DNA of 64,000 bases from Flavobacterium sp. (GCF_039595935.1 NZ_JBCNKR010000006.1:1488001-1552000), one strand, 5' to 3'; shown: positions 35,438-45,080, counted from the stretch's first letter. The notes: a model not told the origin generated them from the letters alone. Program-made: numbers and translations.

Positions 35438-36427
35438 ATGAAAGTAAGAAATTTTTTAATAGCTATTGTCTCTATTGCTGGAGGTTTTGCGTCTAATGCG
35501 CAATCAAATTTGCTAAATGCGAAGACACCAGCTCAAATTGGACTTAAAACTCCTGCGCAGCTTATCTCTGATAATGACAAGCCATTAGCTTATGGATATG
35601 TAGATGATAGAGATATCTTGATGGGAAAAACTACTTGGGAGATTATTGACTTAAATGAGAAAATAAATTTTCCACTTTACTTTCCGGTAGATACTGCTAA
35701 TATTGGTTCTGATAGACGTTCTCTTTATGATGTTTTGACGAAAGCCGTAAGAAAAGGCAAAATAACTGAGGTTTATTCTGATAGTTATTTCAATACTAAA
35801 AAATCTATGAAAGACATCGAAGGTGCATTGTCTCGTATTGATACAACTGATGCTGGTAGAGAGCTTATCAACCAATACCCAGATGACTACAAAACACGTG
35901 TAGTGAAGAAAAAAGTAGTTACTGGAACTGGTAAAAAGAAAGTTGTTACTTATGTTGATGAAACAGTTCCTCCTTCAAGAACAGTTCCTGCTGAATATAT
36001 CTTAAAACAAGATCTTACAGCTGCTGATGTTAGTCAGTATAAAATTAAAGGATACTGGTATTTTGACAAACGTCAGAGTGAGTTAAAATATCGTTTACTT
36101 GGAATTTGTCCTGTAACTCCGGACGTTTATACAATGAATAGTGACGAGAAGGATTACATCGAATTGTTTTGGGTTTTCTTCCCAAATTCAAGAGATGTTC
36201 TGCATGAAGCTAAAGCTTTTAATGACAGCAATTCTGCTCTGCCAATTTCATTCGATCAAATTTTAAATTCAAGACGTTTTAATGCAATTGTTTATAAAGA
36301 AGAAAACTTGTATCAAGATCGTGAGATTAAAGATTACATGAAAGACAATGCTCAAAACCAATTGTTAGAATCTGAAAGAGTAAAAGAGAAGATTCGTAAC
36401 TTCGAACAAGATATGTGGAACTACTAA
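35438..36427 (+). CDS. gldN: T9SS/gliding protein GldN
   Basis: 329 residues with a signal peptide (MKVRNFLIAIVSIAGGFASN, then AQ). Conserved GldN stretches: ANIGSDRRSLYDVLTKAVRK, YSDSYFNTKKSMKDIEG, KGYWYFDKRQSELKYRLLG, and ELFWVFFPNSRDVLHEAKA. GldN partners GldK in the periplasmic ring. It is followed by its own terminator and by the paralogue gldO. The 44-bp gap to gldM has no terminator. Confidence 0.95.
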   Translation: MKVRNFLIAIVSIAGGFASNAQSNLLNAKTPAQIGLKTPAQLISDNDKPLAYGYVDDRDILMGKTTWEIIDLNEKINFPLYFPVDTANIGSDRRSLYDVLTKAVRKGKITEVYSDSYFNTKKSMKDIEGALSRIDTTDAGRELINQYPDDYKTRVVKKKVVTGTGKKKVVTYVDETVPPSRTVPAEYILKQDLTAADVSQYKIKGYWYFDKRQSELKYRLLGICPVTPDVYTMNSDEKDYIELFWVFFPNSRDVLHEAKAFNDSNSALPISFDQILNSRRFNAIVYKEENLYQDREIKDYMKDNAQNQLLESERVKEKIRNFEQDMWNY

Positions 36428-36745
36428 GTTTCAGTATTAAATAATATAAAAAACTCTTGCTACAACTAGTAGTAAGAGTTTTTTGCTTTATAGAGATTAG
36501 AAAATATTATATGCTGAATTTAAAAACTTTCTATTATTTGAAAAGCTTTATACGATATTAATTTGCCTGACATTTTTTTAAAATCAATTATTTTTTGTAA
36601 CTTTCTGTTTTATAGTGTTTTGTGTTGTATTTTGTAAGAAGTAATTTGTAAATCAAGTTTATTAATCTGGTAAATAAATTTATTTGTAGGAAAATTACAA
36701 TATAAAACTTCAAATTGCGTTTATTTTATTATAAAAAAAGATAAT
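36428..36745. other. Intergenic region between gldN and gldO
   Basis: 318 bp. The gldN terminator lies at 36451-36485; the rest is AT-rich, presumably holding the gldO promoter, though no exact TAnnTTTG box was seen. Confidence 0.5.
36451..36485 (+). terminator. gldN terminator
   Basis: AAACTCTTGCTAC (36451-36463) pairs with GTAGTAAGAGTTT (36469-36481), one G-T pair, 5-nt loop, then a T tract. It closely resembles the hairpin after gldO. Confidence 0.8.
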
Positions 36746-37738
36746 ATGATGAAAGTGAAAGTTTTTTTAATGGTTATTGTTTTTGCGATGTGCTTTATCA
36801 ACTCAAATGCACAGTCTAATTTATTGAATGCAAAGACGGCAGATCAAATAGGTAAAAAGAATGCGGCTCAATTAATCTCTGATAATGACAAGCCATTAGC
36901 TTATGGATATGTTGATGACAGAGATATCCTGATGGCAAAAACTACTTGGGAAATTGTTGATTTAAACGAAAAAATAAATTTTCCTTTATATTTTCCGGTT
37001 GATACCGTTAATATAGGGTCAGACAGACGTTCGCTCTATGATGTTTTAACTAAAGGTATTAGGCAAGGCAGAATTACCGAAGTTTATACAGACAGTTATT
37101 TCAATACAAAGAAATCTATGAAAGACATAGAAGGCTCTTTAACCCGTATTGATACAACAGATGCAGGTAGAGAGCTTATCAATCAATATCCTGATGATTA
37201 CAAAACACGTGTTGTCAAGAAAAAAGTAGTTACAGGTACCGGGAAGAAAAAATCGGTTACATATGTTGATGAAACCGTGGGGCCAAAAAGAACTGTTCCT
37301 GCTGAATATATCTTAAGACAAGATCTTACCGCTGCAGATGTTAGCCAATATAAATTAAAGGGATATTGGTATTTTGATAAACGTCAAGGTGAATTGAAAT
37401 ATCGTTTACTTGGAATTTGTCCTGTAACTCCTGACGTGTATACGATGAACAGTGATGAAAAAGATTATATAGAATTATTTTGGGTCTTTTTTCCTAATGC
37501 AAGGGAAGTGTTACACGAAGCAAAAGCCTTTAATGATAATAACTCAGCTTTGCCTATTTCATTTGATCAGGTTCTAAATTCAAGAAGATTTAATGCGATC
37601 ATTTACAAAGAAGAAAATATGTATGGTGACCGTGAAATTAAAGATTATATGAAAGACAATGCACAGAATCAATTACTAGAATCGGAAAGGGTAAAAGAGA
37701 AGATTCGTAATTTTGAAGAAGATATGTGGAACTACTAA
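36746..37738 (+). CDS. gldO: GldN paralogue GldO
   Basis: 330 residues, with a different signal peptide (MKVKVFLMVIVFAMCFINSN, then AQ) but nearly identical to GldN over the mature part; differences are mostly conservative (ANIGSDRR/VNIGSDRR, KAVRKGK/KGIRQGR). In F. johnsoniae GldO is a partly redundant duplicate of GldN. Two consecutive ATG codons start the gene; either fits. It has its own terminator, so is probably a separate transcript. Confidence 0.93.
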   Translation: MMKVKVFLMVIVFAMCFINSNAQSNLLNAKTADQIGKKNAAQLISDNDKPLAYGYVDDRDILMAKTTWEIVDLNEKINFPLYFPVDTVNIGSDRRSLYDVLTKGIRQGRITEVYTDSYFNTKKSMKDIEGSLTRIDTTDAGRELINQYPDDYKTRVVKKKVVTGTGKKKSVTYVDETVGPKRTVPAEYILRQDLTAADVSQYKLKGYWYFDKRQGELKYRLLGICPVTPDVYTMNSDEKDYIELFWVFFPNAREVLHEAKAFNDNNSALPISFDQVLNSRRFNAIIYKEENMYGDREIKDYMKDNAQNQLLESERVKEKIRNFEEDMWNY

Positions 37739-37761
37739 GCTCCTAAATTACATTATAAGAG

Positions 37762-37797
37762 AAACTCTTACTACCTTTGTAGCAAGAGTTTTTTTAT
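37762..37797 (+). terminator. gldO terminator
   Basis: AAACTCTTACTAC (37762-37774) pairs with GTAGCAAGAGTTT (37779-37791), one mismatch, 4-nt loop, then Ts. It is the diverged copy of the gldN terminator. Confidence 0.8.
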
Positions 37798-37812
37798 TTA
37801 TTTCTATTGCAA

Positions 37813-38886
37813 ATGCTTGATTATTTAATTGTCGGGTCTGGATTGGCCGGTATTTCTTTTGCCGAAGTGGCGCTTAAAAACAACAAAACTATTTTGGTTG
37901 TTGATGACAAATCTCAAAATTCTTCGAGAATTGCCGGAGGATTGTATAATCCGGTTATTTTGAAGCGTTTCAGTGAAGTTTGGAATGCTAAAGAGCATTT
38001 GGTTTTAATGAATGAATTTTATGATCAGGTAGAGGATAAATTAAATGAAAAATTTAATTTTAAAATGCCCATCTTAAGAAAATTCTTTTCCGTTGAAGAA
38101 CAAAATAATTGGTTTGCCGCTTCTGACAGAATTAATTTAGCGCCTTTTTTATCTACGAAACTAATTACTAAAAAGTATCAAAGTATTGATTCTCCGTATG
38201 ATTATGGAGAAGTTCTGCAAACGGGTTATGTTAAAACCAGACAATTACTAGAAAGCTATAAAGCTTATTTAAAAGAGAATAATTTACTTTTGGAAGAATC
38301 TTTTCATAGTTCTTTCATAGATTTTATAGATTCAGGAGTTCAGTATAAAAATATAAAAGCCCGTCATATCATATTTGCAGAAGGGTTTGGATTGCATAAA
38401 AACCCTTATTTTAATTATTTACCTTTAGATGGTACAAAAGGAGAGTTGTTTTTAATAAATGCTCCTGATTTAAAATTAGATCTAATTGTGAACACAAGTG
38501 TATTTATTCTGCCTGTGGGGGGAAATCTATACAAAGTTGGTGCGACCTATAACTGGCATGATAAAACAGATCTTCCTACAGAAGAAGGGAAAAAAGAACT
38601 TGTCGATCGTATAAAGGAAATTATTAATTGCGATTTTGAGATTATAAAACACTTTGCAGGAGTGAGACCAACCGTAGCCGACAGAAGACCTTTAATTGGA
38701 ACCCATGAAGCATACAGTTCAATTCATGTTCTTAACGGATTAGGCACACGTGGTGTTATGCTGGGGCCTGCATTAGCAAAAATGTTATATGAAAGTATTG
38801 AATATGGAACACCTATAGATCGCGAAGCCGACATAAAAAGATTTCACAAAAGGTATCTAAAATCTATTGCTCCTGACCGGCCTTAG
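37813..38886 (+). CDS. FAD-dependent oxidoreductase (DAO type)
   Basis: 357 residues from the ATG at 37813. FAD-binding Rossmann motif at the N-terminus (DYLIVGSGLAGISFAEVAL), a second FAD contact RIAGGLYNPVILKRF, and the C-terminal GVRPTVADRRPLIGTHEAY and LNGLGTRGVMLGPALA typical of DAO-type (D-amino-acid-oxidase-like) enzymes. Substrate is unknown. An in-frame TTG six bases upstream is a poorer start. Its stop overlaps the end of the convergent DUF983 remnant by 23 bp. Confidence 0.85.
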   Translation: MLDYLIVGSGLAGISFAEVALKNNKTILVVDDKSQNSSRIAGGLYNPVILKRFSEVWNAKEHLVLMNEFYDQVEDKLNEKFNFKMPILRKFFSVEEQNNWFAASDRINLAPFLSTKLITKKYQSIDSPYDYGEVLQTGYVKTRQLLESYKAYLKENNLLLEESFHSSFIDFIDSGVQYKNIKARHIIFAEGFGLHKNPYFNYLPLDGTKGELFLINAPDLKLDLIVNTSVFILPVGGNLYKVGATYNWHDKTDLPTEEGKKELVDRIKEIINCDFEIIKHFAGVRPTVADRRPLIGTHEAYSSIHVLNGLGTRGVMLGPALAKMLYESIEYGTPIDREADIKRFHKRYLKSIAPDRP

Positions 38887-39255
38887 GATCATATGAAATA
38901 AACATATTAATGTATAAATTCCTTGACAGCCGCAATACAACCGGAAACAATATTACCAAAGTAATAATTATCGTTACAAACGACTGACTGATAGTAGCTC
39001 CAAAAAAGACAAAAGAAACTATAAAAGCAGCAATTCCAACGGCAACATTCAAGGCATAACTTACATACATTGCGCCATAAAAAAAGAAGGTTCAATTTGA
39101 TATTTTAAACCGCAATGACTGCAATTCTCATTCATTTTGAGAACATTATTCAAATGAAGCAGGTTTTTGTCTGAATACATGCTCTCTTTTTGGCATTTTG
39201 GACAACTTCCTGTTAAAATACTATTTAGTTTGGATCCTTTTTTTAACATTTGCAA
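38864..39255 (-). pseudogene. DUF983 protein gene with a frameshift in a homopolymer
   Basis: The first frame encodes KKGSKLNSILTGSCPKCQKE, two CxxC zinc-ribbon pairs and IEPSFFM, then stops; the second frame continues as MYVSYALNVAVGIAAF with two membrane helices. Together they give the usual DUF983 protein of about 130 residues (PSFFYGAMYVSYAL). The break is at the A run 39079-39085 (seven A on the plus strand); one more base would restore the frame. It may be a true mutation, a phase-variable tract or a sequencing error. Confidence 0.8.
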
Positions 39256-39314
39256 AAAATTTAAACAAAGGTACGTTTTTCCGCCTTTTCTGCTGATAAC
39301 AATAGTTATAAATT

Positions 39315-41228
39315 ATGCTTAATATACACAATCTTTCGGTTTCGTTTGGAGGAACCTATTTATTTGAAGAAGTTACTTTTCGTTTAGGAGCCGGTGACCG
39401 GGTAGGTCTTGTTGGTAAAAACGGAGCAGGTAAATCGACAATGCTGAAAATGCTGGCAGGAGATTTTAAACCAGATTCTGGAGTTATTTCTCAGGAGAAA
39501 GATATTAAAATGGGTTTTTTACGTCAGGATATTGACTTTGAACAAGGAAGAACTGTTTTAGAAGAAGCATACGAAGCCTTTACAGATATTAAAGTTGTAG
39601 AGAAAAAGCTGGAAGAAATCAATCATCAATTGGTTACAAGAACCGATTATGAAAGTGAAGAATATGCCAAAATTATAGAAGATTTATCTGATTATACGCA
39701 TCGTTTTGAACTTCTTGGAGGTTATAACTATGTGGGAGATACAGAAAAAATTCTTTTAGGACTTGGTTTTAAAAGAGAAGTTTTTAATAACCAGACTGAG
39801 ACTTTTTCCGGAGGATGGAGAATGCGTATCGAATTGGCTAAATTATTATTGCAGTCAAATGACGTATTGCTTCTGGATGAGCCAACGAACCACTTAGATA
39901 TTGAAAGTATTATTTGGTTAGAAAATTTCCTTCGTAATTATCCCGGAGTTGTGGTAATCGTATCGCACGATAAAATGTTCCTTGATAATGTAACCAATCG
40001 TACGATTGAAATTTCTTTAGGAAAAGCATACGATTTCAATAAACCATATTCTCAATATTTAGAATTGCGTCACGAAATCCGTGAAAAGCAATTAGCGACT
40101 CAAAAAAATCAGCAAAAGAAGATTGAAGAGACTGAAAAATTAATCGAAAAATTCCGTGCAAAAGCATCCAAAGCTTCGATGGCACAATCGCTGATAAAAA
40201 AGCTGGATAAAGTAGAAAGAATTGAGGTAGATGAAGATGATAATTCGGTGATGAATATTTCGTTTCCGGTTTCAAAAGAACCAGGAAAAGTTGTAATAGA
40301 AGCTGAGCACGTTACAAAAGCTTACGGAGATAAAACGATATTAAAAGACATTAGTTTACTGGTTGAGCGCGGAAGTAAAATTGCTTTTGTGGGACAGAAC
40401 GGACAAGGGAAATCTACTTTTATAAAAGCGATTGTAAATGAATTTGAGTATCAAGGAAATATCAAGTTAGGACATAATGTGCAATTAGGATATTTTGCTC
40501 AAAATCAAGCGGAGTATCTTGATGGAGAAATCACATTATTGCAGACTATGGAAGATGCTGCTACAGATACAAATCGTATGAAAGTGCGTGATATGCTTGG
40601 AGCCTTTTTATTCCGTGGAGATGATGTAGAGAAAAAGGTAAAAGTACTTTCTGGAGGAGAACGTAACCGTTTGGCACTTTGCAAATTATTGTTACAGCCA
40701 ATTAACGTTTTGGTAATGGATGAGCCTACGAACCACTTAGATATTAAATCTAAAAATGTTTTAAAAGCGGCACTTCAAAAGTTTGCAGGAACTTTATTGT
40801 TAGTTTCTCACGACAGGGATTTTCTTCAGGGAATGTCGAATATCGTTTACGAATTCAAAGATCAAAAAATCAAAGAATATTTGGGAGATATTAACTTTTT
40901 CTTAGAACAGCGCAATTTGGAAAACATGCGTGAAGTAGAGAAAAAAGATGTTGTAAAAGTTGCTGCGCCTAAAGAAAATACAAAAGCGTCATACGAAGAC
41001 CAGAAAAAAGGAAAAGCACTTCAAAACCGTTTAAGCAAAATTGAAAGTCAGATTCAGCAATTAGAAAAAGACATTCAGCACGACGATAAAATGCTCGAAA
41101 CCAATTATGACAAACATATTGAGGACGCTTCGTTTTTTACAGCATACAACAAAAAGAAACAAGATTTAGAACAATTGTTAATCGACTGGGAAGTTGTATC
41201 AGAAGAGATTGATAATTTTAATGCTTAA
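39315..41228 (+). CDS. ABC-F family ATPase (Uup-like)
   Basis: 637 residues, two ABC domains and no membrane helices. Walker A motifs GKNGAGKST and GQNGQGKST, signatures FSGGWRMR and LSGGERNR, Walker B LLLDEPTNHLD and LVMDEPTNHLD. A basic linker (residues about 245-285) and a C-terminal coiled coil (about 560-635) resemble Uup. ABC-F proteins act on ribosomes or translation rather than transport. Single gene ended by a strong hairpin. Confidence 0.93.
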   Translation: MLNIHNLSVSFGGTYLFEEVTFRLGAGDRVGLVGKNGAGKSTMLKMLAGDFKPDSGVISQEKDIKMGFLRQDIDFEQGRTVLEEAYEAFTDIKVVEKKLEEINHQLVTRTDYESEEYAKIIEDLSDYTHRFELLGGYNYVGDTEKILLGLGFKREVFNNQTETFSGGWRMRIELAKLLLQSNDVLLLDEPTNHLDIESIIWLENFLRNYPGVVVIVSHDKMFLDNVTNRTIEISLGKAYDFNKPYSQYLELRHEIREKQLATQKNQQKKIEETEKLIEKFRAKASKASMAQSLIKKLDKVERIEVDEDDNSVMNISFPVSKEPGKVVIEAEHVTKAYGDKTILKDISLLVERGSKIAFVGQNGQGKSTFIKAIVNEFEYQGNIKLGHNVQLGYFAQNQAEYLDGEITLLQTMEDAATDTNRMKVRDMLGAFLFRGDDVEKKVKVLSGGERNRLALCKLLLQPINVLVMDEPTNHLDIKSKNVLKAALQKFAGTLLLVSHDRDFLQGMSNIVYEFKDQKIKEYLGDINFFLEQRNLENMREVEKKDVVKVAAPKENTKASYEDQKKGKALQNRLSKIESQIQQLEKDIQHDDKMLETNYDKHIEDASFFTAYNKKKQDLEQLLIDWEVVSEEIDNFNA

Positions 41229-41288
41229 TAGGTTTTCAGTCGCAGTTACAGTTTTTAGTTTCTGAAACACATTTTTTTATACTTACAG

Positions 41289-41328
41289 ACCTTTGTCAAA
41301 GTTTCAAACTTTGACAAAGGTTTTTTTG
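41289..41328 (+). terminator. Terminator of the CTTTGTCAAAG repeat type
   Basis: ACCTTTGTCAAAGTTT (41289-41304) and its exact complement (41306-41321) flank a single C, followed by a T run. A related hairpin lies at 43295-43323. Confidence 0.85.
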
Positions 41329-41374
41329 TATCAGAAAAACCTAAAACCTAAAACCTAAAACCTGAAACAAAAAA

Positions 41375-42337
41375 CTACTTAATCACTCCTATAGATTTAG
41401 AATGTGCAATAGCTTCGCTGCTTTCTTTAAAATAGCAAACTGCAACATCCAAAGATTCTAAATTTTTCATGATTTTTTTAACTTCCTTCTTTTTACTTTT
41501 TCCGGTTTGCCTTATGTAAACCGCGATAACAGTAACGGGGAATATTTTACAGATTCGTTCGTATAAAACAGGATCATGCTGAGAATCATCTCCCAATAAA
41601 ACATATTTTAAATTAGGATAAAACTCTAAAACATGCTTTATTTTATCAAATTTATGATCGTGATTTCCTCTTCCGCTCATAAAGAAATCCGTAATTCCTC
41701 TTCGAATATCTTTTAATAAAATAACGGCTCGCGGCAAATTATGAATTTTAGTAAATTCTACGATAAACCGATACAGATTCCATTCGCTGCTCGAAACATA
41801 AAAAAAAGCATTTTCTTCCCCTTTATTATTTCTTCCCGCGGAACTTAAAGCCTGATAATGCGGAACTACATCTTTGAAAACTTTTCTGTCATTTACATTT
41901 TTAAAAAGTAAGATGTACATTTTCCTGAAGATATTCCGCGTATGCGAAATCAAGAAAGTATCATCAATATCAGAAATAATTCCTAAATTTCCTTTATGCG
42001 GACGTATAAAACTTCCTTTTGAAACAATATTTTTACCGCCATATTTAATGCTTACCTCGTATTCGATCCAGCCAAATTGAGTTTCTTTTTCAAGCGGAAT
42101 GCAGAATTTAAAATAACCATCGTCGAGCGTTTTGGTATGGATTTCCTGTTTGCCGCATTTAAGATAAACATCAAAATTTTCGATAGTTTTTATTCTAAAC
42201 TGATTGACAACAGAACGTGCATTTTTTAAGTTTTTCTTCTGAAAATCATAATCATACGTTCTCTTAAAGACATGCCCCATTACAATTAATTCCTCTTCAT
42301 TGGCATAACCGCGATATAATTGTAAAATTGGTTTCAT
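41375..42337 (-). CDS. App1-type phosphatase (DUF2183)
   Basis: 320 residues. The DUF2183 catalytic region is clear: ISDIDDTFLISHTRN supplies the HAD-like DxDxT motif, then FYVSSSEWNLYRFIVEF, LPRAVILLKDIRRGI, DHKFDKIKHVLEFYPNLK and VLLGDDSQHDPVLYERI. Yeast App1 is a phosphatidate phosphatase with this domain. The first 130 residues are a beta-rich domain. It is divergent, 65 bp away, from a diacylglycerol-kinase-like gene, making a lipid phosphorylation/dephosphorylation link plausible. Confidence 0.85.
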   Translation of the reverse strand: MKPILQLYRGYANEEELIVMGHVFKRTYDYDFQKKNLKNARSVVNQFRIKTIENFDVYLKCGKQEIHTKTLDDGYFKFCIPLEKETQFGWIEYEVSIKYGGKNIVSKGSFIRPHKGNLGIISDIDDTFLISHTRNIFRKMYILLFKNVNDRKVFKDVVPHYQALSSAGRNNKGEENAFFYVSSSEWNLYRFIVEFTKIHNLPRAVILLKDIRRGITDFFMSGRGNHDHKFDKIKHVLEFYPNLKYVLLGDDSQHDPVLYERICKIFPVTVIAVYIRQTGKSKKKEVKKIMKNLESLDVAVCYFKESSEAIAHSKSIGVIK

Positions 42338-42402
42338 TAATTCCGTATATTTATATTACACTGTAAATTAATTATTTTAATTGATTTTTAAAAATAAAAA
42401 CA

Positions 42403-43272
42403 TTGAAAAAGAATATCATATTTGTTGTAAACCCAATATCTGGAGACCTTGATAAGTCAGATTTGATTGAGGCTGTTCAGGAGTTTGCGACAACAAATCA
42501 TTTTGATTTAGAAGTTTATGAAACGACTGGTAAAAACGATTTAAGAGAGATAAAAGCACTGTATAATCAATATAAACCGGAACGAATTATTGTAGCCGGA
42601 GGCGACGGAACTATAAAAATGGTTGCAGAAGCAATGGAAGAACATGATGTTATTATTGGGATTCTTCCGGCAGGATCTGCAAACGGACTTTCGGTTGATT
42701 TAAACCTGCCGGCAGGAATTGAAGAAAACCTTAAAATTGCATTTCAGCACCATTACATCGAAATGGATATGATTTGTATTAATGGCAAAAAAAGCATCCA
42801 TTTAAGTGATCTTGGTTTGAATGCCAATTTGGTTAAAAATTACGAACAGAGCGATGTAAGAGGTTTTTGGGGTTATGCTTTGCAGGCTTTTACGACTTTA
42901 ACGGAATCTGACGAGCCTTTTGTGGCAACGATTTCTGCCAATAATAAAACGGTCGATCATGTAGCGAGAATGATTGTAATTGCGAATTCTCAAAAATACG
43001 GCACAGGAGTTATTATCAATCCGAATGGAGCAATGAACGATGGAAAGTTTGAACTGGTGATTTTAAAAAGCCTTGACTTACTCTTAATTGGTAAAATTAT
43101 TACCGGAAATATGCCAATTGATTCTGATGACATTGTGATTATTTCGACAGATAAAGCTGAAATCAAAACAGATTATCCGGTTCATTTTCAGATTGATGGG
43201 GAATATTGTGGAGCACAAAATGCTTTAGAAATACATATTCTGCACAAGCAGATGAAACTGGCGGTTCCTTAA
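42403..43272 (+). CDS. Diacylglycerol kinase family lipid kinase (YegS/BmrU type)
   Basis: 289 residues. Family motifs: NIIFVVNPISGD at the N-terminus, VAGGDGTIKMVAEAM for nucleotide binding, GILPAGSANGLSVDLNLP, and the C-terminal HFQIDGEYCGAQNALEIHI. The start is a TTG at 42403 (giving MKKNII): no ATG lies between it and an in-frame stop 18 bases upstream. It is divergent from the App1 phosphatase gene, so both may act on phosphatidate or related lipids. Confidence 0.88.
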   Translation: MKKNIIFVVNPISGDLDKSDLIEAVQEFATTNHFDLEVYETTGKNDLREIKALYNQYKPERIIVAGGDGTIKMVAEAMEEHDVIIGILPAGSANGLSVDLNLPAGIEENLKIAFQHHYIEMDMICINGKKSIHLSDLGLNANLVKNYEQSDVRGFWGYALQAFTTLTESDEPFVATISANNKTVDHVARMIVIANSQKYGTGVIINPNGAMNDGKFELVILKSLDLLLIGKIITGNMPIDSDDIVIISTDKAEIKTDYPVHFQIDGEYCGAQNALEIHILHKQMKLAVP

Positions 43273-43294
43273 ATATTAAAAATCTTTGGTAAAT

Positions 43295-43323
43295 CTTTGA
43301 CAAAGTTCTAAACTTTGTCAAAG
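43295..43323. terminator. Bidirectional hairpin of the CTTTGACAAAG type
   Basis: CTTTGACAAAGTT (43295-43307) pairs with AACTTTGTCAAAG (43311-43323), 3-nt loop, between two convergent genes. Second copy of the dispersed repeat seen at 41289. Confidence 0.75.
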
Positions 43324-43326
43324 TTA

Positions 43327-44472
43327 TTATTTAAACGGATTACGTTCCTGCCACTCGGTTTTTGGTTCTAAATAATTAAAAAATCTCGCAATATTATGAT
43401 TAATCAAAGCATTACTATGTGTAATTAAACCGTACATTTTCACAGGTTTTGCGCCAACAGAACTTTTAATTTCGAGAGCTGTTCTGGCGAAAATAATCTT
43501 TTTAAACCCTTTTTTTATAGAATAGCCAATCATATCGTAAAGCATGTTTAGATAGAGCATTTTTTCGCGCTGAATACTTTCGTCATATCCTAAAAAATAG
43601 GTATCCATGACATTTCCGTTTTTTATCAAGGTGTTGAAACCTATTAGTTTTTCGTCTAAAAAATAACCATAAAGTAAAAAGTTATCACCCATGATTTCTT
43701 TAAAAAAGCTGAAATGATTTCTTGCGAGAAAAAAAGTATTGAAAGGAGCGTTTTTGGCAACATGAAAATATAAATCGTAAATAACATCTTCGTATTTTCG
43801 AATATCTTCTAAAGACATTTGTTGTTTTTCTATTCCTTCTGATTTTTTGCGGGCACGTTTGTACTGGTCCCGATATTTCTTAGATAGAGCATCAATATAA
43901 TCCTGTTCAGTTTTCCAGCTTTCATGGATTTCAAAAATCATATTAGGCTGAGTCGAAAAAGTATAATTGTTTTTAAATTCAGCCTGAAGTGGTTTAATTT
44001 CTTCTTCAGTAAAATCCTTGATACTGGTTATATGAACTTTCTTTCCGTTTTCTTTTAAATCTTTTTTTAATTTATTAACAGCCTTGTGAAGTGTTTTTAT
44101 AGCTTTTGATTCCTTTATATTTTTATCAAAAAAAAATGCATTTTGTCCAGTCAGCATATTATTTCCGACAAATAGTACGTGAGAAGCAAAGTTCTTTAAT
44201 GCAAAATTTCGAACAGAAGTTTTTAAACACTGATCCCGTTCACCAAAAGATTCCAGTTTTTCGGCAAATAAAAATTGCGTTAAAACAATTCCGATTAGTT
44301 TTTGTTCTTCAAAAATTCCAATAAAATGACAAATCATGTTTACCGGGCAGGAAGTTTCCAGAACTTCAAGATATTCCCGTGTTAAAAAGATATTTTCAGC
44401 AGCGAGCAAATTCCATTCAGCAGGGAGTATTGAGGCGCTTTTATATATTTGGAAAGAATAAGTTGTATTCAA
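43327..44472 (-). CDS. GNAT-like (FemX/BioF2-type) acyltransferase
   Basis: 381 residues. The layout is that of proteins annotated as peptidoglycan-biosynthesis-like GNAT enzymes: an N-terminal half with FLTREYLEVLETSCP and IGIFEEQKLIGIVLTQFLF, and a second GNAT half with LSKKYRDQYKRARKKSEG, LYGYFLDEKLIGFNTLI and MDTYFLGYDESIQREKMLYL. Substrates are unknown. Acetyl-CoA use is inferred from the fold only. Convergent with the lipid-kinase gene. Confidence 0.65.
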   Translation of the reverse strand: MNTTYSFQIYKSASILPAEWNLLAAENIFLTREYLEVLETSCPVNMICHFIGIFEEQKLIGIVLTQFLFAEKLESFGERDQCLKTSVRNFALKNFASHVLFVGNNMLTGQNAFFFDKNIKESKAIKTLHKAVNKLKKDLKENGKKVHITSIKDFTEEEIKPLQAEFKNNYTFSTQPNMIFEIHESWKTEQDYIDALSKKYRDQYKRARKKSEGIEKQQMSLEDIRKYEDVIYDLYFHVAKNAPFNTFFLARNHFSFFKEIMGDNFLLYGYFLDEKLIGFNTLIKNGNVMDTYFLGYDESIQREKMLYLNMLYDMIGYSIKKGFKKIIFARTALEIKSSVGAKPVKMYGLITHSNALINHNIARFFNYLEPKTEWQERNPFK

Positions 44473-44544
44473 AAGTATGAGCTAATTTCTTCAAAATTAG
44501 GGAATATTTATAATAACTTATTTTCTTTAAGTTATTATTAAGAA

Positions 44545-44577
44545 AAACCCGTTTGAGTTTTGGTTTCAAACGGGTTT
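44545..44577 (-). terminator. Terminator of the DUF1761 gene
   Basis: AAACCCGTTTGA (44545-44556) pairs exactly with TCAAACGGGTTT (44566-44577), 9-nt loop, followed on the minus strand by TTCTT. Confidence 0.8.
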
Positions 44578-44591
44578 ATTTTATTTATAAT

Positions 44592-45080
44592 TTATGCAAA
44601 TCCGCAGATAATTCCGCCCATTAAAGCAAGCGTAACCATCCAATATCCGGCGTGAATAAAAATGTATTTCCAGGATTTTCTTTCGAATAAACCATTGATT
44701 CCTACTACAGGAAGCGCAAAAAACAATCCCGACATAAAACCATGAAGCGCTCCATGTTTAAAAGTGCGGTAAGCAGTTCCGTAGTCAGCCATAAATGCAG
44801 CAAAAGATGGTTTTGCGTTAGCAAGCAATGGTGGTCCGCCAACCATTCCTACTGCTCCAGACTGGTGAATTGTTACACCAATTAATATTACTGTAAGCAT
44901 TAATGAGAAGATATAAGTAAGCCCAAAAATCTTAAGCATGCTTCCTTTTTTAAGGTCATCTTCTGTAAAATTGTTTTCTCTCATCCAGATTGTTCCAAAT
45001 ACCTTTGGATGATACCAAATGAAGCCAACAATAAGTGTAACTACTGCGGCAGCCAGTAATGCGTAAAAGTTAATTTCCAT
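44592..45080 (-). CDS. DUF1761 membrane protein
   Basis: 162 residues with four membrane helices (about 5-23, 50-72, 103-125, 137-160). DUF1761 signatures: GFIWYHPKVFGTIWMRENNF near the N-terminus and TFKHGALHGFMSGLFFALPV in the third helix. Function of the family is unknown. Single gene with its own terminator. Confidence 0.75.
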   Translation of the reverse strand: MEINFYALLAAAVVTLIVGFIWYHPKVFGTIWMRENNFTEDDLKKGSMLKIFGLTYIFSLMLTVILIGVTIHQSGAVGMVGGPPLLANAKPSFAAFMADYGTAYRTFKHGALHGFMSGLFFALPVVGINGLFERKSWKYIFIHAGYWMVTLALMGGIICGFA

